A stretch of DNA of 64,000 nt. Origin: Microthrixaceae bacterium. GTDB taxonomy: Bacteria; Actinomycetota; Acidimicrobiia; Acidimicrobiales; Iamiaceae. The notes beneath the pieces are model-generated. The model did not search any database. It saw only the letters and a list, made by a program, of their open reading frames with translations, and had not been told where the DNA came from. The position numbers and the translations under genes were made by a program. Positions 35,415-45,192 of this stretch are shown in pieces (position 1 is the stretch's first letter; each line of letters begins with the position of its first letter). Location of the stretch: assembly GCA_016702505.1 (NCBI GenBank), contig JADJDU010000004.1, forward strand, positions 62,001 to 126,000. The letters are read 5' to 3'.

Positions 35415-35554
35415 GGGTGACGAACCCCGCAACCGGCGACACAGTTCACATCAGAGGCCCGACCTGACCCGATCGGGTCATGGCATGCTTTGCGGCCGCG
35501 GCCACCGGTCGCCCACCAGCGTCCCAATCCTTGAACCAGGGGGGTTCACCAGAC

Positions 35555-36940
35555 ATGACGGTCGACACAGCCGGACTCACCGCATCGCTCGAGGCCGTCG
35601 TCGGTGCCGGTCAGGTGCTCACCGGAGACGACATCTCCGAGGACCTCACCCACGACGAGGTCCTGGGCATGCCCGGCGTCCGGCCCGCGGCGGTGGTGCG
35701 CCCCGCCGACTCCGACGAGGTCGCCGCCGTCGTGGCCTGGGCCAACCAGAACCGGGTGCCGGTCACCGCCCGGGGCGCGGGTACGGGCATGTCGGGCGCG
35801 TGCATCCCCCATGCCGATGGGATCCTCATCTCCTTCGACCGGATGCGCTCCATCCTCGAGATCGATCTGGATAACCACGTGGCCGTGGTGCAGCCGGGTG
35901 TGACCCTGCTCGAACTCGACGAGGCCCTCAAGCCTCACGGACTGATCTACCCGGTGCAACCCGGGGAGAACTCGGCCAGCCTGGGCGGCAACGTCGCCAC
36001 CAATGCCGGCGGGATGCGCGCCGTCCGCTACGGCGTCACCCGCTCCCAGGTGTTGGGTCTTACCGCGGTCTTGGGTACCGGCGAGGTGATCCGTACCGGT
36101 GGCAAGTTCGTCAAGGCCACGTCGGGGTACGACCTGACCCAGCTCATCATCGGTTCAGAAGGAACGCTGGCCGTGGTCACCGAGGTGATCTTGCGGCTCC
36201 ATCCCCGCATGACCCACGGTGCCACCGTGTTGGTGCCGTTCCCTGATCTGGCCCACGTGGCCGGATCAATCCCACCCATCGTCGGGTCGGGACTGAACCC
36301 CACCATCCTCGAGTACATCGACTTCATCACCATGAGCGCCATCACCGCCAGCGCCGGCCTTGATCTCGGCGTACCGCAGGAGGTGAAGGACGCGGCCATG
36401 GCCTACCTGGTGGTGGTGTTGGAGAACCACGTCGACAGCCGCGTAGAGGAAGACACGGCCACCCTGGCTGAGATGTGCGCCGACCTCGGCGGGCTCGACG
36501 TGTATGTCCTCCCCCCGGCCGCCGGTGCTGCCCTGATCGACGCCCGCGAAAAGGCGTTCTGGACAGCCAAGGCCATGAACGCCAACGAGATCGTGGACGT
36601 GGTGGTGCCCCGGGCCGAGATCCCGGCCTTCCTCGACCGATGCCAGGCCATCGCCGCCCAGTACGAATCGTTCGTGGTCGGGTGTGGTCACGCTGGCGAC
36701 GGCAACGTCCACCTGTCGGTGTTCCAGACCGACCCGGCGAAGTGCCACGCCACCATGCACGACATCTTGTCCACCGGCGTAGAGCTCGGTGGCGCGGTAT
36801 CGGGCGAGCACGGCATCGGCCGGGCCAAGAAAGCCCACTTGGCCGCCACCGAAGACCCGGCCAAGCTCGACCTGATGCGCCGGATAAAGACCGCCTTCGA
36901 CCCCTCCGACATCCTCAACCCTGGCGCCATCTTCGACTGA
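35555..36940 (+). CDS. FAD-binding 2-hydroxyacid oxidase/dehydrogenase (GlcD type)
   Basis: The 461-residue flavoprotein of the GlcD/D-lactate dehydrogenase family oxidises 2-hydroxyacids. The FAD domain has PVTARGAGTGMSGACIP and PGENSASLGGNVATNAGGMR. The C-terminal domain has VGCGHAGDGNVHLSVF and SGEHGIGRAKK, with the substrate/metal-binding histidines. GGGGGG lies upstream of the ATG at 35555. It is followed after 183 nt by a ThDP enzyme on the same strand, which may use the 2-oxoacid it makes. Confidence 0.93.
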   Translation: MTVDTAGLTASLEAVVGAGQVLTGDDISEDLTHDEVLGMPGVRPAAVVRPADSDEVAAVVAWANQNRVPVTARGAGTGMSGACIPHADGILISFDRMRSILEIDLDNHVAVVQPGVTLLELDEALKPHGLIYPVQPGENSASLGGNVATNAGGMRAVRYGVTRSQVLGLTAVLGTGEVIRTGGKFVKATSGYDLTQLIIGSEGTLAVVTEVILRLHPRMTHGATVLVPFPDLAHVAGSIPPIVGSGLNPTILEYIDFITMSAITASAGLDLGVPQEVKDAAMAYLVVVLENHVDSRVEEDTATLAEMCADLGGLDVYVLPPAAGAALIDAREKAFWTAKAMNANEIVDVVVPRAEIPAFLDRCQAIAAQYESFVVGCGHAGDGNVHLSVFQTDPAKCHATMHDILSTGVELGGAVSGEHGIGRAKKAHLAATEDPAKLDLMRRIKTAFDPSDILNPGAIFD

Positions 36941-36942
36941 CT

Positions 36943-36958
36943 TTCGGCGCTCGCCGAA
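36943..36958 (+). terminator. weak hairpin after GlcD-type gene
   Basis: TTCGGCG and CGCCGAA form a 7-bp stem 2 nt after the stop codon. There is no T-run, so this is only a possible terminator or attenuator before the ThDP enzyme gene. Confidence 0.35.
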
Positions 36959-37123
36959 GTACCTGCCAGGCCTCTCAGCCCCTCGGCTCCCCAACCACCG
37001 ACAGGACCGACCGCCGAGCCCGGGCCGTCCCTTTCCCACCGACGACCGGGCACCGACGACCGGCCACCACGGTCCCAATCCCCCACCCACCCATTACACC
37101 AACGCAACTTCTGAGGTAGATCA

Positions 37124-38680
37124 ATGAACGGAGCCCAGGCTCTCATCCGCACGCTCGTCCAAGCTGGCGTGGACGTCTGCTTCATGAATCCCGGCACCTC
37201 TGAGATGCACTTCGTGGCCGCCTTGGACGACGTGCCCGAGATGCGCGGTGTGCTGGCCCTGTTCGAAGGGGTAGCCACCGGCGCGGCCGACGGTTACGCC
37301 CGCATCGCCGACAAGCCGGCCTCGGTGCTGCTCCACCTGGGACCTGGCCTGGGCAACGGTCTCGCCAACCTCCACAACGCCCGCAAGGGCCACGTTCCGG
37401 TGGTGAACATCGTGGGCGACCACGCCACGTACCACAAGCGATACGACGCCCAACTCGAGTCCGACATCGAGACCGTGGCCGCCAACGTGTCCACGTGGAT
37501 CCGCACCTCGGCCACCACAGCACAGCTACCCGCCGATGCCGCCGAAGCTGTGGCCGTGGCAGCTGGCCCCCCGGCCCAGATCGCCACCCACATCCTGCCC
37601 GCCGACGTGAGCTGGACCGAAGGAGCCGAGCCCGCCGCACCGCTCGCACCGGTCGTTCCCGAGCCGATCAACGCCGAGACAGTGGCCGAGCTGGCCGCCA
37701 TCCTCGGTGGCGACGAGTCCGCCGCCTTGTTCGTCGGCGGACGGGCATGTCGGGCCGAGGCGCTGGTCCAAGCCAGTCGCATCGTCAACACCACCGGATC
37801 CAAGTTGCTAGCCGAGACCTTCCCCACCCGCATCGAACGGGGAGCGGGTCGGGTACCGGTGGATCGCCTGGCCTATCTCGCAGAGTTCGCGACCATGCAG
37901 CTCGACGGCCTGAAGCACCTGATCCTGGTCGACGCCAAGTCGCCGGTGTCGTTCTTCGCCTACCCGGGCAAGGCCAGCGACCTGGTACCGGAGGGCTGCA
38001 CCGTGCACACCCTGGCCGGATACGGCGGAGACCCCTTGGCTGCGCTCACCGCGCTGGCCGAAGCCGTCGGCGCCGCCGCCGGCAGCGAGACGCTCCAGCC
38101 CCTCGACGTGCCCGAACTGCCCGCCGGCCCGCTGTCGGCCGATGCGGTGTGCCGAACGATCGGGGCCCTGCTCCCCGAGGACGCCATCGTGTCCGACGAG
38201 GGCAACACCAGCGGCTTGTTCGCCGCCGGTCACACCGCCGGTTCGCCAGCCCACGACTGGCTGTGCCTGACCGGTGGTGCCATCGGGCAGGGCCTGCCGG
38301 TGGCGGTGGGTGCGGCGGTGGCCGCACCCAACCGCAAGGTGGTGGCGCTGCAGGCCGACGGCGCCGCCATGTACACCCTCCAGTCGTGGTGGACCATGGC
38401 TCGGGAGAACCTCGACGTGGTCACGGTGATCTTCAACAACGCCAGCTACGCCGTGCTCAACATGGAGTTGAACCGGGTGGGTGCCACCGCTGGTGGCCCC
38501 AAGGCCAAGGAGATGCTCGACCTCAGCCACCCCAACCTCGACTTCGTCGCCTTGGCTCAGGGCATGGGCGTACCGGCCAGCCGGGCCACCACCGCCGAGG
38601 AGTTCAACGAACAGTTCGCGGCGGCCATCGCTCAGCGCGGCCCGGTAGTGATCGAGGCCATCGTCCCCTCGATCCTCTAA
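37124..38680 (+). CDS. ThDP-dependent enzyme, acetolactate synthase large subunit-like
   Basis: This 518-residue enzyme is of the thiamine diphosphate decarboxylase/synthase family. The Pyr domain has FMNPGTSEMHFVAALD and the conserved glutamate in LALFEGVATGAADGYAR. The PP domain has LTGGAIGQGLPVAVGAAVAA and the ThDP-binding region ALQADGAAMYTLQSWWTM with VIFNNASYAVLN (here ADG stands for the usual GDG). It resembles acetolactate synthase homologues and benzoylformate decarboxylase-like proteins of unknown substrate. GAGGTAGATCA precedes the ATG. It is possibly paired with the upstream 2-hydroxyacid oxidase. Confidence 0.9.
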   Translation: MNGAQALIRTLVQAGVDVCFMNPGTSEMHFVAALDDVPEMRGVLALFEGVATGAADGYARIADKPASVLLHLGPGLGNGLANLHNARKGHVPVVNIVGDHATYHKRYDAQLESDIETVAANVSTWIRTSATTAQLPADAAEAVAVAAGPPAQIATHILPADVSWTEGAEPAAPLAPVVPEPINAETVAELAAILGGDESAALFVGGRACRAEALVQASRIVNTTGSKLLAETFPTRIERGAGRVPVDRLAYLAEFATMQLDGLKHLILVDAKSPVSFFAYPGKASDLVPEGCTVHTLAGYGGDPLAALTALAEAVGAAAGSETLQPLDVPELPAGPLSADAVCRTIGALLPEDAIVSDEGNTSGLFAAGHTAGSPAHDWLCLTGGAIGQGLPVAVGAAVAAPNRKVVALQADGAAMYTLQSWWTMARENLDVVTVIFNNASYAVLNMELNRVGATAGGPKAKEMLDLSHPNLDFVALAQGMGVPASRATTAEEFNEQFAAAIAQRGPVVIEAIVPSIL

Positions 38681-38695
38681 CGAAGGGCCGAGCGG

Positions 38696-39463
38696 TCAGG
38701 TCAGCGGTCGGGGCCAGTCGTCGGGGCGGAGGGCGGCGTCGGTGCCGCCGTCCATCACGATGAACGAGCCGCAGAAGAAGGCGGCTTCGGGCGACAGCAG
38801 GTAGGCGATGAGCCCTGCGGCTTCGTCGGCCGACCCGGGCCGCCCCACCGGTATCGGATAGATGTCGCTGATGGCCTTGACGAAGTCCCATCCGCCTTCG
38901 GTCATGGGCGTGTCGACGAAGCCAGGTGCGATGACGTTCAGACGGATCCCCGACCCGATCCACCGCTCGGTGGTGGCCGCCCGCCGAGACCACCGGGCCA
39001 GGGCCAGCTTGCTGGCGGCATAGGCGCCGTTGGGTTCGTCGGCCAGGGCGGTAGCCGCTGGCTCGTCGCCGGCCAGGCAAGCCTCGGCCAGCGCCACGGG
39101 ATAGCCGGGCATGGTGGTCGTCGAGTTCGACGACACCACTACCACCGACGCCTGATCGGAGCTGGCCAGCAGTGGGTGGAGGCCTTCGATGGTTGCTACC
39201 GCCCCGAAGTGGTTGACGGAAACGATGGTGCTGGGATCGCCCTTTTGGAGGCCGGCCGCAACCACCAGGCCGTCGATCCGGCCTTCGCTGCACTCGGTCA
39301 CGCGTTCGACCATCGCCGAGCGCCCGACGGGGGTGGACAGATCGGCATCGACCTCGGCCCCGGCCACGTCAACTCCGATCACCTGATGGCCGTCGGCCTT
39401 CAGGCGCTTCCTCAGCGCTCGCCCCATGCCGCCTTCAGAGCCGGTCACCACGATCGTTCCCAC
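38696..39463 (-). CDS. short-chain dehydrogenase/reductase
   Basis: This 255-residue NAD(P)-dependent SDR has the cofactor motif TGSEGGMG, the catalytic YAASKLALARW (Tyr and Lys) with an upstream serine run VVVSSNSTTT, and the C-terminal FIVMDGGTDA. The NNAG-equivalent is VVAAGLQKG. It is most like hydroxysteroid- or alcohol-type SDRs. The substrate is unknown. Confidence 0.93.
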   Translation of the reverse strand: MGTIVVTGSEGGMGRALRKRLKADGHQVIGVDVAGAEVDADLSTPVGRSAMVERVTECSEGRIDGLVVAAGLQKGDPSTIVSVNHFGAVATIEGLHPLLASSDQASVVVVSSNSTTTMPGYPVALAEACLAGDEPAATALADEPNGAYAASKLALARWSRRAATTERWIGSGIRLNVIAPGFVDTPMTEGGWDFVKAISDIYPIPVGRPGSADEAAGLIAYLLSPEAAFFCGSFIVMDGGTDAALRPDDWPRPLT

Positions 39464-39553
39464 TGCGTTCCCCTTTCGGATCAGGTCGTCGAGACGGTAG
39501 ACGCGATCACGGGCGGCTCGGGCGGCTCGGGCGGTGCTGACAGTGGCGGGCCG

Positions 39554-39559
39554 TACACT
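39554..39559 (+). promoter_or_regulatory. -10 box TACACT before VOC gene
   Basis: TACACT ends 8 nt before the ATG at 39568, with no ribosome binding site. Confidence 0.5.
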
Positions 39560-39567
39560 TCCGCTCC

Positions 39568-39957
39568 ATGTCGATACACCACCTCCAACTCTGGGTCCCC
39601 GATCTGGCCCGGGCCGAACGGTCCTGGGGGTGGCTGCTGGATCGCCTTGGTTACGAGATGGAGCGGCGCTGGGACCATGGACGCCTGTGGCGGGGGCCGC
39701 ACTCGGCGATCGTGATCGAGGCGTCGCCGGACATGGTCCCCGGGATGCTGTACTCCCGACTTCGGCCCGGAATGAACCATGTGGCCTTCCGGGTGGACAG
39801 CACCGACGATCTGATTCGCCTGCTGGAGGATGCCCCCAGCGCCGGGTGGACTCCGCTACCCGACCAGCGCCACCCGGTGGGAGCCACCGTCACGGTGGCC
39901 TATCTCGAGGACGCTGACGGCTTCGAGGTCGAGCTGGTGGCCCCCGACCCGGCCTGA
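39568..39957 (+). CDS. VOC (glyoxalase/bleomycin resistance) family protein
   Basis: This single VOC domain of 129 residues has IHHLQLWVPDLARAERSW, a metal-site-like MNHVAFRV and C-terminal YLEDADGFEVELVAP with the Glu ligand. It could be a small metal-dependent lyase or isomerase, or a binding protein. It ends 10 nt from the convergent CocE gene. Confidence 0.88.
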   Translation: MSIHHLQLWVPDLARAERSWGWLLDRLGYEMERRWDHGRLWRGPHSAIVIEASPDMVPGMLYSRLRPGMNHVAFRVDSTDDLIRLLEDAPSAGWTPLPDQRHPVGATVTVAYLEDADGFEVELVAPDPA

Positions 39958-39967
39958 GTCGATCGGG

Positions 39968-42904
39968 TCAGCCGGTGTAGGCCGGTCTCCCCCCGACCGG
40001 CCTGGCACCGCTCGCCGGGGCTGCACCCGATCCTGGAACCCACCCGGGCCGAGGACCCGGTGCCGACGTGGGCGAAGTCGAGCTCGGCGACGGCGCGGTC
40101 GAGGTACCCGGAGAGGTTGTCGGCGAACCCGGAGCCGCTGGCGTCGTCGAACCAGTCGTCGCGGAAGTGGTGGTCGGGCCCGCTGTCGTGGAGCTCGACG
40201 AACCCGGTCGTGACGTGGTCGAACCAGGGACCGACGAGGTGCTCGGAGCCGTGGACGGACCGGTCGACACGGTGGTCGACGTGGTGGTCGGGCCCGGCAC
40301 CGACAGGGGCGGCGCGGTGGTGGGAGGAATCGGTCGGGTCGGTCCGGTCACCGACCGCACCACCACCGGCAACGACGCATCCGACGATGGGCCGTCGTCC
40401 TCGCCATAGCGGGCGATCACCCGCACCTCGAAAGCAACGTCTCTCGGCACCGTCAGGTCGACCGTGCCGAGGTCTCCGACCACCTCGACCGGCTCGGGAT
40501 CGCCGTCCTGGCCGTCACCGTCCTGGCGAGCGGCGATCACCAGGTAGGAGGTCGGTGCCGGCCCCGGAGGAGCTTGCCAGTACACGGTGACCAGCCCGGG
40601 TGCGTCCGAGTCGACGTCATCATCGGCGACCGCTACGACCCCGGTGGGGGTGCGGGCCGGACGGTACGGGCGACACGGCTGGTTGCGCAGCGAAACACCT
40701 TGGGTGGTCACGTCGGGGAGGGTGCATGCCGGCAAGGTCGAGGGAACCTCAGGGGCCTGGGCCGACGGAACCCGAGGGAGCACCACCCGTGATGGAGACG
40801 TCACGCTGTGGCCGATCTCGTTGACGGCGGCACCATCGATCGTGTCGAACATCCACAGCGGCTGGTTGCCGCCCGGGGCTTCGATGTTCACCCGGATCTG
40901 GGAGCCGGCCCGGATCACATGGGCGAAGGGAAACAGCTCGACCCGAACCGGGGTGAAGACTCCGGCTTGCAGTGGCGCGGCGTCTTCGGCCTGATGGGTG
41001 TGGAACGGCACCAGTTCGGTCGATCGGGCCGGATCCAGAGCCCGGTGACTGGCTCGGAGCCAGCCGCTCTGGATGAAGACCTCTTGCCCGTCGGGGCGGA
41101 CCTCGGTGAGGGTCACCTCGATATCGGTGTCTACCGCGGTCGAGCGGAGCCACAGATCCACCGAACCCTGCCCGGCGTAGGCCGTGGTCTCGGAGTAGGG
41201 AGCGGTCAGGTAGCTGAGCGAGTTGCCCTCGGCCAGTGGATCCCAGCGGTAGTCAGGGTGAGGGCGCCAGGCCTCACCAGAGTCACCGGCCAGGGTCTTG
41301 CGACGCTTGGTGGTGGGGTCGTAGACGTAGGCGCTGGCAGCACGAGCCACACCATCGGGCACGGTTGCCGGGAACTCCCAGAGCTGCCCGTCGGGGTGGA
41401 GGTAGAGCTGTTCACCTTCGAGACCGTCGAGGGGCCAAGACGAGTGACGGGTCTCGGCCGTTCCCACGGGCAGGCCTTCGGATCCGGTGACGGCCCCGTT
41501 CTCCCACTTGATGCGTATGTGAGGTTGAGCCTCGTAACCGGCGCGGGCCGCGGCATAGGAGGGAGCATCGGCGAACGGGGCCGGAGGTAAGGCGAAGGCG
41601 GCAGTATCGGAGCTACCGAAGATGTCGGACGCCAAGATCCCGGGGGCAAAGGCCGCCACCAGCGGGTTGATGGCGGGGATGCGGTGGCCAACGTAGATGT
41701 CGGTGAACGCCATCACCTGAACGAGCTCGGTCGGGGCCATTGGTTCGATGTGAGCACCGTTGGTGAAGCTGGCGAACACCTCGGTGTCGGGATCGAACAA
41801 GGGAACCAGGTTGGCGGCGCTGCCACCGGTCTGTTCGTCTTGCCACTGGCTGGCCAGGTAGGTGGGAACCTCGATCCGATCCACGAACGTTTCGGTGTTG
41901 AGGTAGTCGAACTCGTGCTCAGCGAAAGGAGTGGACCGGATGCGTTCCAGCAGCGGCTCGCTCTGGAGCCGCAGGTCCTGGTTGCGTGCGCACACCGTGT
42001 CGCCATCGGCGATGCGGTTGCGGGCCCAGCCCCGGGCTGCGGGCCGGGCCCCGTTCTCCCGGTCGGTGGCCCACTCCACCGCGAACCCGTCGTTGAGGAT
42101 GCCTCCCGGGTACAAGATGGCGCTGTAGGTGTCCGAATAGGGCGACAACGGCGTGATGGCCCGAAGGTGGGGGGGCCGGGTGGCAGCCACATAGAGCTGG
42201 CTGTAGCCGGAGTAGGAGATGCCGGTGAGCCCGATGTTTCCGTTGGACCAGCTCTGGCGGGCCAGGAGTTCCACCAGGTCGTAGCCGTCGGTTGCCTGGA
42301 GGTCCTCCATGAACTCGAAGGCACCACCCGAACAGACAGTGCCGCGCATGTTGACCCCGACGACCACGTAGCCCTGAGCCACGTAGAGCAGCGACTCCGA
42401 GGGTGGGTTGCCTGGTTTGGAGGGGTCGTATCCCGAGTAGTTCACCACCACTGGCCACGGGCCTGGCCCCGCGTCGACCGGGAAGTTGACGTTGACCGAC
42501 AGCTTCGTGCCGTCGCGGGTGGTCAGGTATCCATAGCCGGCCAGGATCGGGTGCGCCGAGGCCTCGGCGTCGTACCAGGAACTGTCGGGGTGATCATCGG
42601 GGTCGGTGACGGTCAGCGAATCGACCGTCTCGCCGCCACTCGTGACCTCGTACCCGCTGGCCGCTTCGACCTTGCGAAACAGGTAGGCCCCGGCGGAGTC
42701 AGCGGTTCCGGCATCGACCAGATCCCCGTCGTGGTCGTTCAGCTCCACGTCTTGTCCGGGTGTGAGCCCGGTGACGTACACCTGGTTCACGCTGCCACCG
42801 GCGTTGAAGGGCGCGGCCGCCGAGGCGGGATCCACCAGAACCGGATTGGCCGCCGCCACCACAACGGCGGCCGCGACTGCGATGCGACGAAGCAACGAAT
42901 CCAT
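39968..42904 (-). CDS. secreted CocE/NonD-type X-Pro dipeptidyl-peptidase-like hydrolase with FN3 domain and YTG tail
   Basis: This is a secreted serine hydrolase of 978 residues. The signal peptide spans 1-30 (AVAAAVVVAAANPVLVDPASA). A short beta region follows, then the alpha/beta domain with GYLTTRDGTKLSVNV, GVNMRGTVCSGG and nucleophile GISYSGY (Ser about 230). The jelly-roll C-terminal domain (about 520-740) ends near VVLPRVP. Residues about 780-865 look like FN3. The last about 110 residues are Thr/Ser/Pro-rich and end RPAYTG-stop. The tail may be a cell-wall linker. Likely substrates are peptides or esters (family knowledge). A palindrome at 42938-42966 lies before the start. Confidence 0.88.
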   Translation of the reverse strand: MDSLLRRIAVAAAVVVAAANPVLVDPASAAAPFNAGGSVNQVYVTGLTPGQDVELNDHDGDLVDAGTADSAGAYLFRKVEAASGYEVTSGGETVDSLTVTDPDDHPDSSWYDAEASAHPILAGYGYLTTRDGTKLSVNVNFPVDAGPGPWPVVVNYSGYDPSKPGNPPSESLLYVAQGYVVVGVNMRGTVCSGGAFEFMEDLQATDGYDLVELLARQSWSNGNIGLTGISYSGYSQLYVAATRPPHLRAITPLSPYSDTYSAILYPGGILNDGFAVEWATDRENGARPAARGWARNRIADGDTVCARNQDLRLQSEPLLERIRSTPFAEHEFDYLNTETFVDRIEVPTYLASQWQDEQTGGSAANLVPLFDPDTEVFASFTNGAHIEPMAPTELVQVMAFTDIYVGHRIPAINPLVAAFAPGILASDIFGSSDTAAFALPPAPFADAPSYAAARAGYEAQPHIRIKWENGAVTGSEGLPVGTAETRHSSWPLDGLEGEQLYLHPDGQLWEFPATVPDGVARAASAYVYDPTTKRRKTLAGDSGEAWRPHPDYRWDPLAEGNSLSYLTAPYSETTAYAGQGSVDLWLRSTAVDTDIEVTLTEVRPDGQEVFIQSGWLRASHRALDPARSTELVPFHTHQAEDAAPLQAGVFTPVRVELFPFAHVIRAGSQIRVNIEAPGGNQPLWMFDTIDGAAVNEIGHSVTSPSRVVLPRVPSAQAPEVPSTLPACTLPDVTTQGVSLRNQPCRPYRPARTPTGVVAVADDDVDSDAPGLVTVYWQAPPGPAPTSYLVIAARQDGDGQDGDPEPVEVVGDLGTVDLTVPRDVAFEVRVIARYGEDDGPSSDASLPVVVRSVTGPTRPIPPTTAPPLSVPGPTTTSTTVSTGPSTAPSTSSVPGSTTSRPGSSSSTTAGPTTTSATTGSTTPAAPGSPTTSPGTSTAPSPSSTSPTSAPGPRPGWVPGSGAAPASGARPVGGRPAYTG

Positions 42905-42937
42905 TCCCCTGTTAGGGCTCCGGCGACTGAGGTCCGG

Positions 42938-42966
42938 AACCTGGAATAACCAGTGTTATCCAGGTT
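42938..42966. promoter_or_regulatory. AT-rich palindrome upstream of cocE-like gene
   Basis: The left arm AACCTGG-A-ATAAC and the right arm GTTATCCAGGTT are complementary over 12 bp with one bulged A and a CAGT loop. It lies 33 nt before the start at 42904 and after the stop of the upstream hydrolase, so it is either an operator or a terminator. Its AT content stands out locally. Confidence 0.5.
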
Positions 42967-43029
42967 GGTCCGCTCGATCCAACCGAGACCATCCACTGGG
43001 ACCCCACGGCATCTGTGGGTTCGAGGACC

Positions 43030-44006
43030 TCAGGACGAGACGAGGGCCCGAGGCGAAGAGGCTGCGGATCGGCGGCGTCGCGGCGCCGGATTCGGCCAAA
43101 GGTCGGTGAGCGTGGCCAGCACGTCCTCGGCCACACCCAGACCGCCCAGGTGGCTCTCACCCACCAGGGTCTCCAGTTGGGCGTCGGCGATCCGGGAGAC
43201 CATGTGTTCACCGTGGGCGTAGGGAACGATGTGGTCGGCATCTCCGTGCCACCACCGAACCGGCACCTCCACCTCTCCCACCTCGAAACCCCAGTGCCGA
43301 CCGAAAAGCACCAGGTCCGAGATGGGTGCCGATATCTGGCGGCGGGAGCCGTTGAGCAGGTCGTCGAGGAACATCGCCTTGAACGCCGGCTGTTCGAGCA
43401 GGCGGCGGTCGCCCTCGGGTGACAGACGGCCGTAGAGGGCGATGGCCGGGTTGGCCAACGGGCGGCTGACCTTCAACAGGCCGGCCAAGGTCATAGACAG
43501 GGGGACCCTCCCGACCCGGATGACGGGGGCAAACCGTCGGGCCAGGGCAACAGCACCACCATCGGTGGCATCGACCCCGACCGTGGGGCCACCCCACCGA
43601 GCACTCCCACACCGACGGCACGGTCCGGGAACCTCCGGGCCATGGCCAAGGCGTAGGGCCCGCCGCCCGACAGCCCCACCACGGCAAAGCGATCGATGCC
43701 CAAGCCGGCCATGACGATCTCCATGTCGGCGGCGAAGTCCAGTACCTGGCCGTAGACGTGAGGAGTGGACGATCCGATTCCCGGGCGGTCTATCCCCACG
43801 ATCCGAAGACCCTGATCCCAGGCCATCGATCGGGCCTCGGCAGGCACCTGGCGGCGCGCCCCGGGGGTGCCGTGGAACCAGAACACCGGTCGGCCATCGT
43901 GGGGGCCGAACTCAGAGAAGCCGATTCGGCGGCCGGAGGCGACGGGAATGGTGCCTTCGACCCGGGGAGGAAGAACTGCGGTCACCCAGAGAGCTTTCCA
44001 CACCAC
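43030..44006 (-). pseudogene. alpha/beta hydrolase, one-base frameshift
   Basis: The first part (from the GTG at 44006) has GFSEFGPHDGRPVFWFHGTP, GIDRPGIGSS and nucleophile VVGLSGGGPYALAMARRFPD. At GGVAP the frame breaks: the coding strand has four C (plus-strand G run 43585-43588) where five would continue TVGVDATDGGAVALARRFAP. The rest then follows in frame as MTLAGLLKVSRPLANPAIA to the catalytic-type Asp (HGDADHIVPY) and histidine (GESHLGG). Adding one base gives about 325 residues, normal for the family. The substrate is unknown. Confidence 0.85.
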
Positions 44007-44036
44007 AGCCCGTAGGCACAGGGGTCCTGGGAAGGA

Positions 44037-45107
44037 TCAGCGGGCGACGTGGGCAGGCGCGTAGACGAACGACGGTGTGACCCCGCTGCACGACGCGTGC
44101 CAGCTCACAGCCATCGCGTCGGCGGGGATGGCCACTGTGTAGATCTGTTCGCCGAATCCTCGCCCCGGCTCGTGGTGACCGATCCCGACGGTGGCACCCG
44201 ATGGCAACTCGACCACGGCCAGGATCGACACGGTGTTGTACGGCGGGCATTGGGTCAGTCCCACCAGGCCGGGAAAGGGTCCGACCACATGGACAGCGGG
44301 CGGAGCGGAACCGGTCGTCACCTCGAAGCCAGCGGGTGAGTACAGCCATCCCTCACACACAGCAAAGACGTTGAACGCACCCGGAACCACGGGATCGGCG
44401 AACTCGCCGGCCCGGTAGGTGAGGTCGATGGAGGTCGACCACGTCCCGTCGGGAGCGGCGGTGACGAGACGACGTCCATAGTGGAAACGACCAGCAGAGG
44501 GCACCCGGCCCTGGGCAACGCCGACCAGGACGCGACCGCTACATCCCGACCCTGCGACCTCGAGTGTCCCGTCACTGACCACCGCGGGGACCGTGAGGGT
44601 CGGCGTGGGCAAGGGTGCCCACGATCCACCGACGGTCACGGCTACGGGTTGGTAGTCGAAGCGCACGACGTCGGCGCCGTCGGACGCCATGGAGAAGTCT
44701 GGCTCGAGACAGGACGCCTCGACTTCGGCGGGACCCGACGGTGCCCATTCGGGCACGGCCACCTCGGCCGTGTCGCCACCTGAGGTCGTAGTGGTGGCCA
44801 GGCCGAAACGGGCAGTACCCGAGCCCGCCACCAGGCGCACCTCCACATACTGGAAGTCCTCGTCGCATCCGGTGGCGTCGACCGTCAGCTCCGAGCCGCG
44901 GACGACGGTGGTGGTCCCCACGCTGAGCGAGGCGCCAACCGGAGCCGGGACGGTTCCGAGTGGTGGGGCCGGAAGCACGGGTGTGGGCTGGCATGCGGCC
45001 ATCGCCCATACCGCCACCGCCCCGGCGAACAGGGCTTTCGTCCGCCGCCACCGGGAACGATGGTTCACGACGAGCAGATCTGTGGCGGAGTTGGGGATCT
45101 CGGACAT
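44037..45107 (-). CDS. putative lipoprotein with Ig-like repeats
   Basis: The 356-residue protein has a basic N-terminus (RSRWRRTKALFAG) and a lipobox-like MAAC after a hydrophobic stretch, predicting attachment to the membrane. The mature part seems to repeat an Ig-like unit: GSELTVDATGCDEDFQYVEV and later GTLEVAGSGCSGRVLVGV, each with a cysteine, with further paired cysteines (EASC, AVCEGW, TQCPPY, WHASC). No enzyme motif is seen. The ATG at 45107 is chosen because GAGGAAG lies upstream; the open frame extends to 45263. Function unknown. Confidence 0.75.
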   Translation of the reverse strand: MSEIPNSATDLLVVNHRSRWRRTKALFAGAVAVWAMAACQPTPVLPAPPLGTVPAPVGASLSVGTTTVVRGSELTVDATGCDEDFQYVEVRLVAGSGTARFGLATTTTSGGDTAEVAVPEWAPSGPAEVEASCLEPDFSMASDGADVVRFDYQPVAVTVGGSWAPLPTPTLTVPAVVSDGTLEVAGSGCSGRVLVGVAQGRVPSAGRFHYGRRLVTAAPDGTWSTSIDLTYRAGEFADPVVPGAFNVFAVCEGWLYSPAGFEVTTGSAPPAVHVVGPFPGLVGLTQCPPYNTVSILAVVELPSGATVGIGHHEPGRGFGEQIYTVAIPADAMAVSWHASCSGVTPSFVYAPAHVAR

Positions 45108-45192
45108 CTTGCGGACTTCCTCGCTGGTGGCACTCAGATTCCGTCTCGCCCCCCGACCGAGCCGAGGCCTGCTTACCGAGCGTGTCGAAAGC

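Noticed and set aside
40010..40360. Minisatellite-like GTCGNNCCCGG repeats
   Set aside because: They are the coding sequence of the Thr/Ser/Pro-rich tail of the CocE-like protein.
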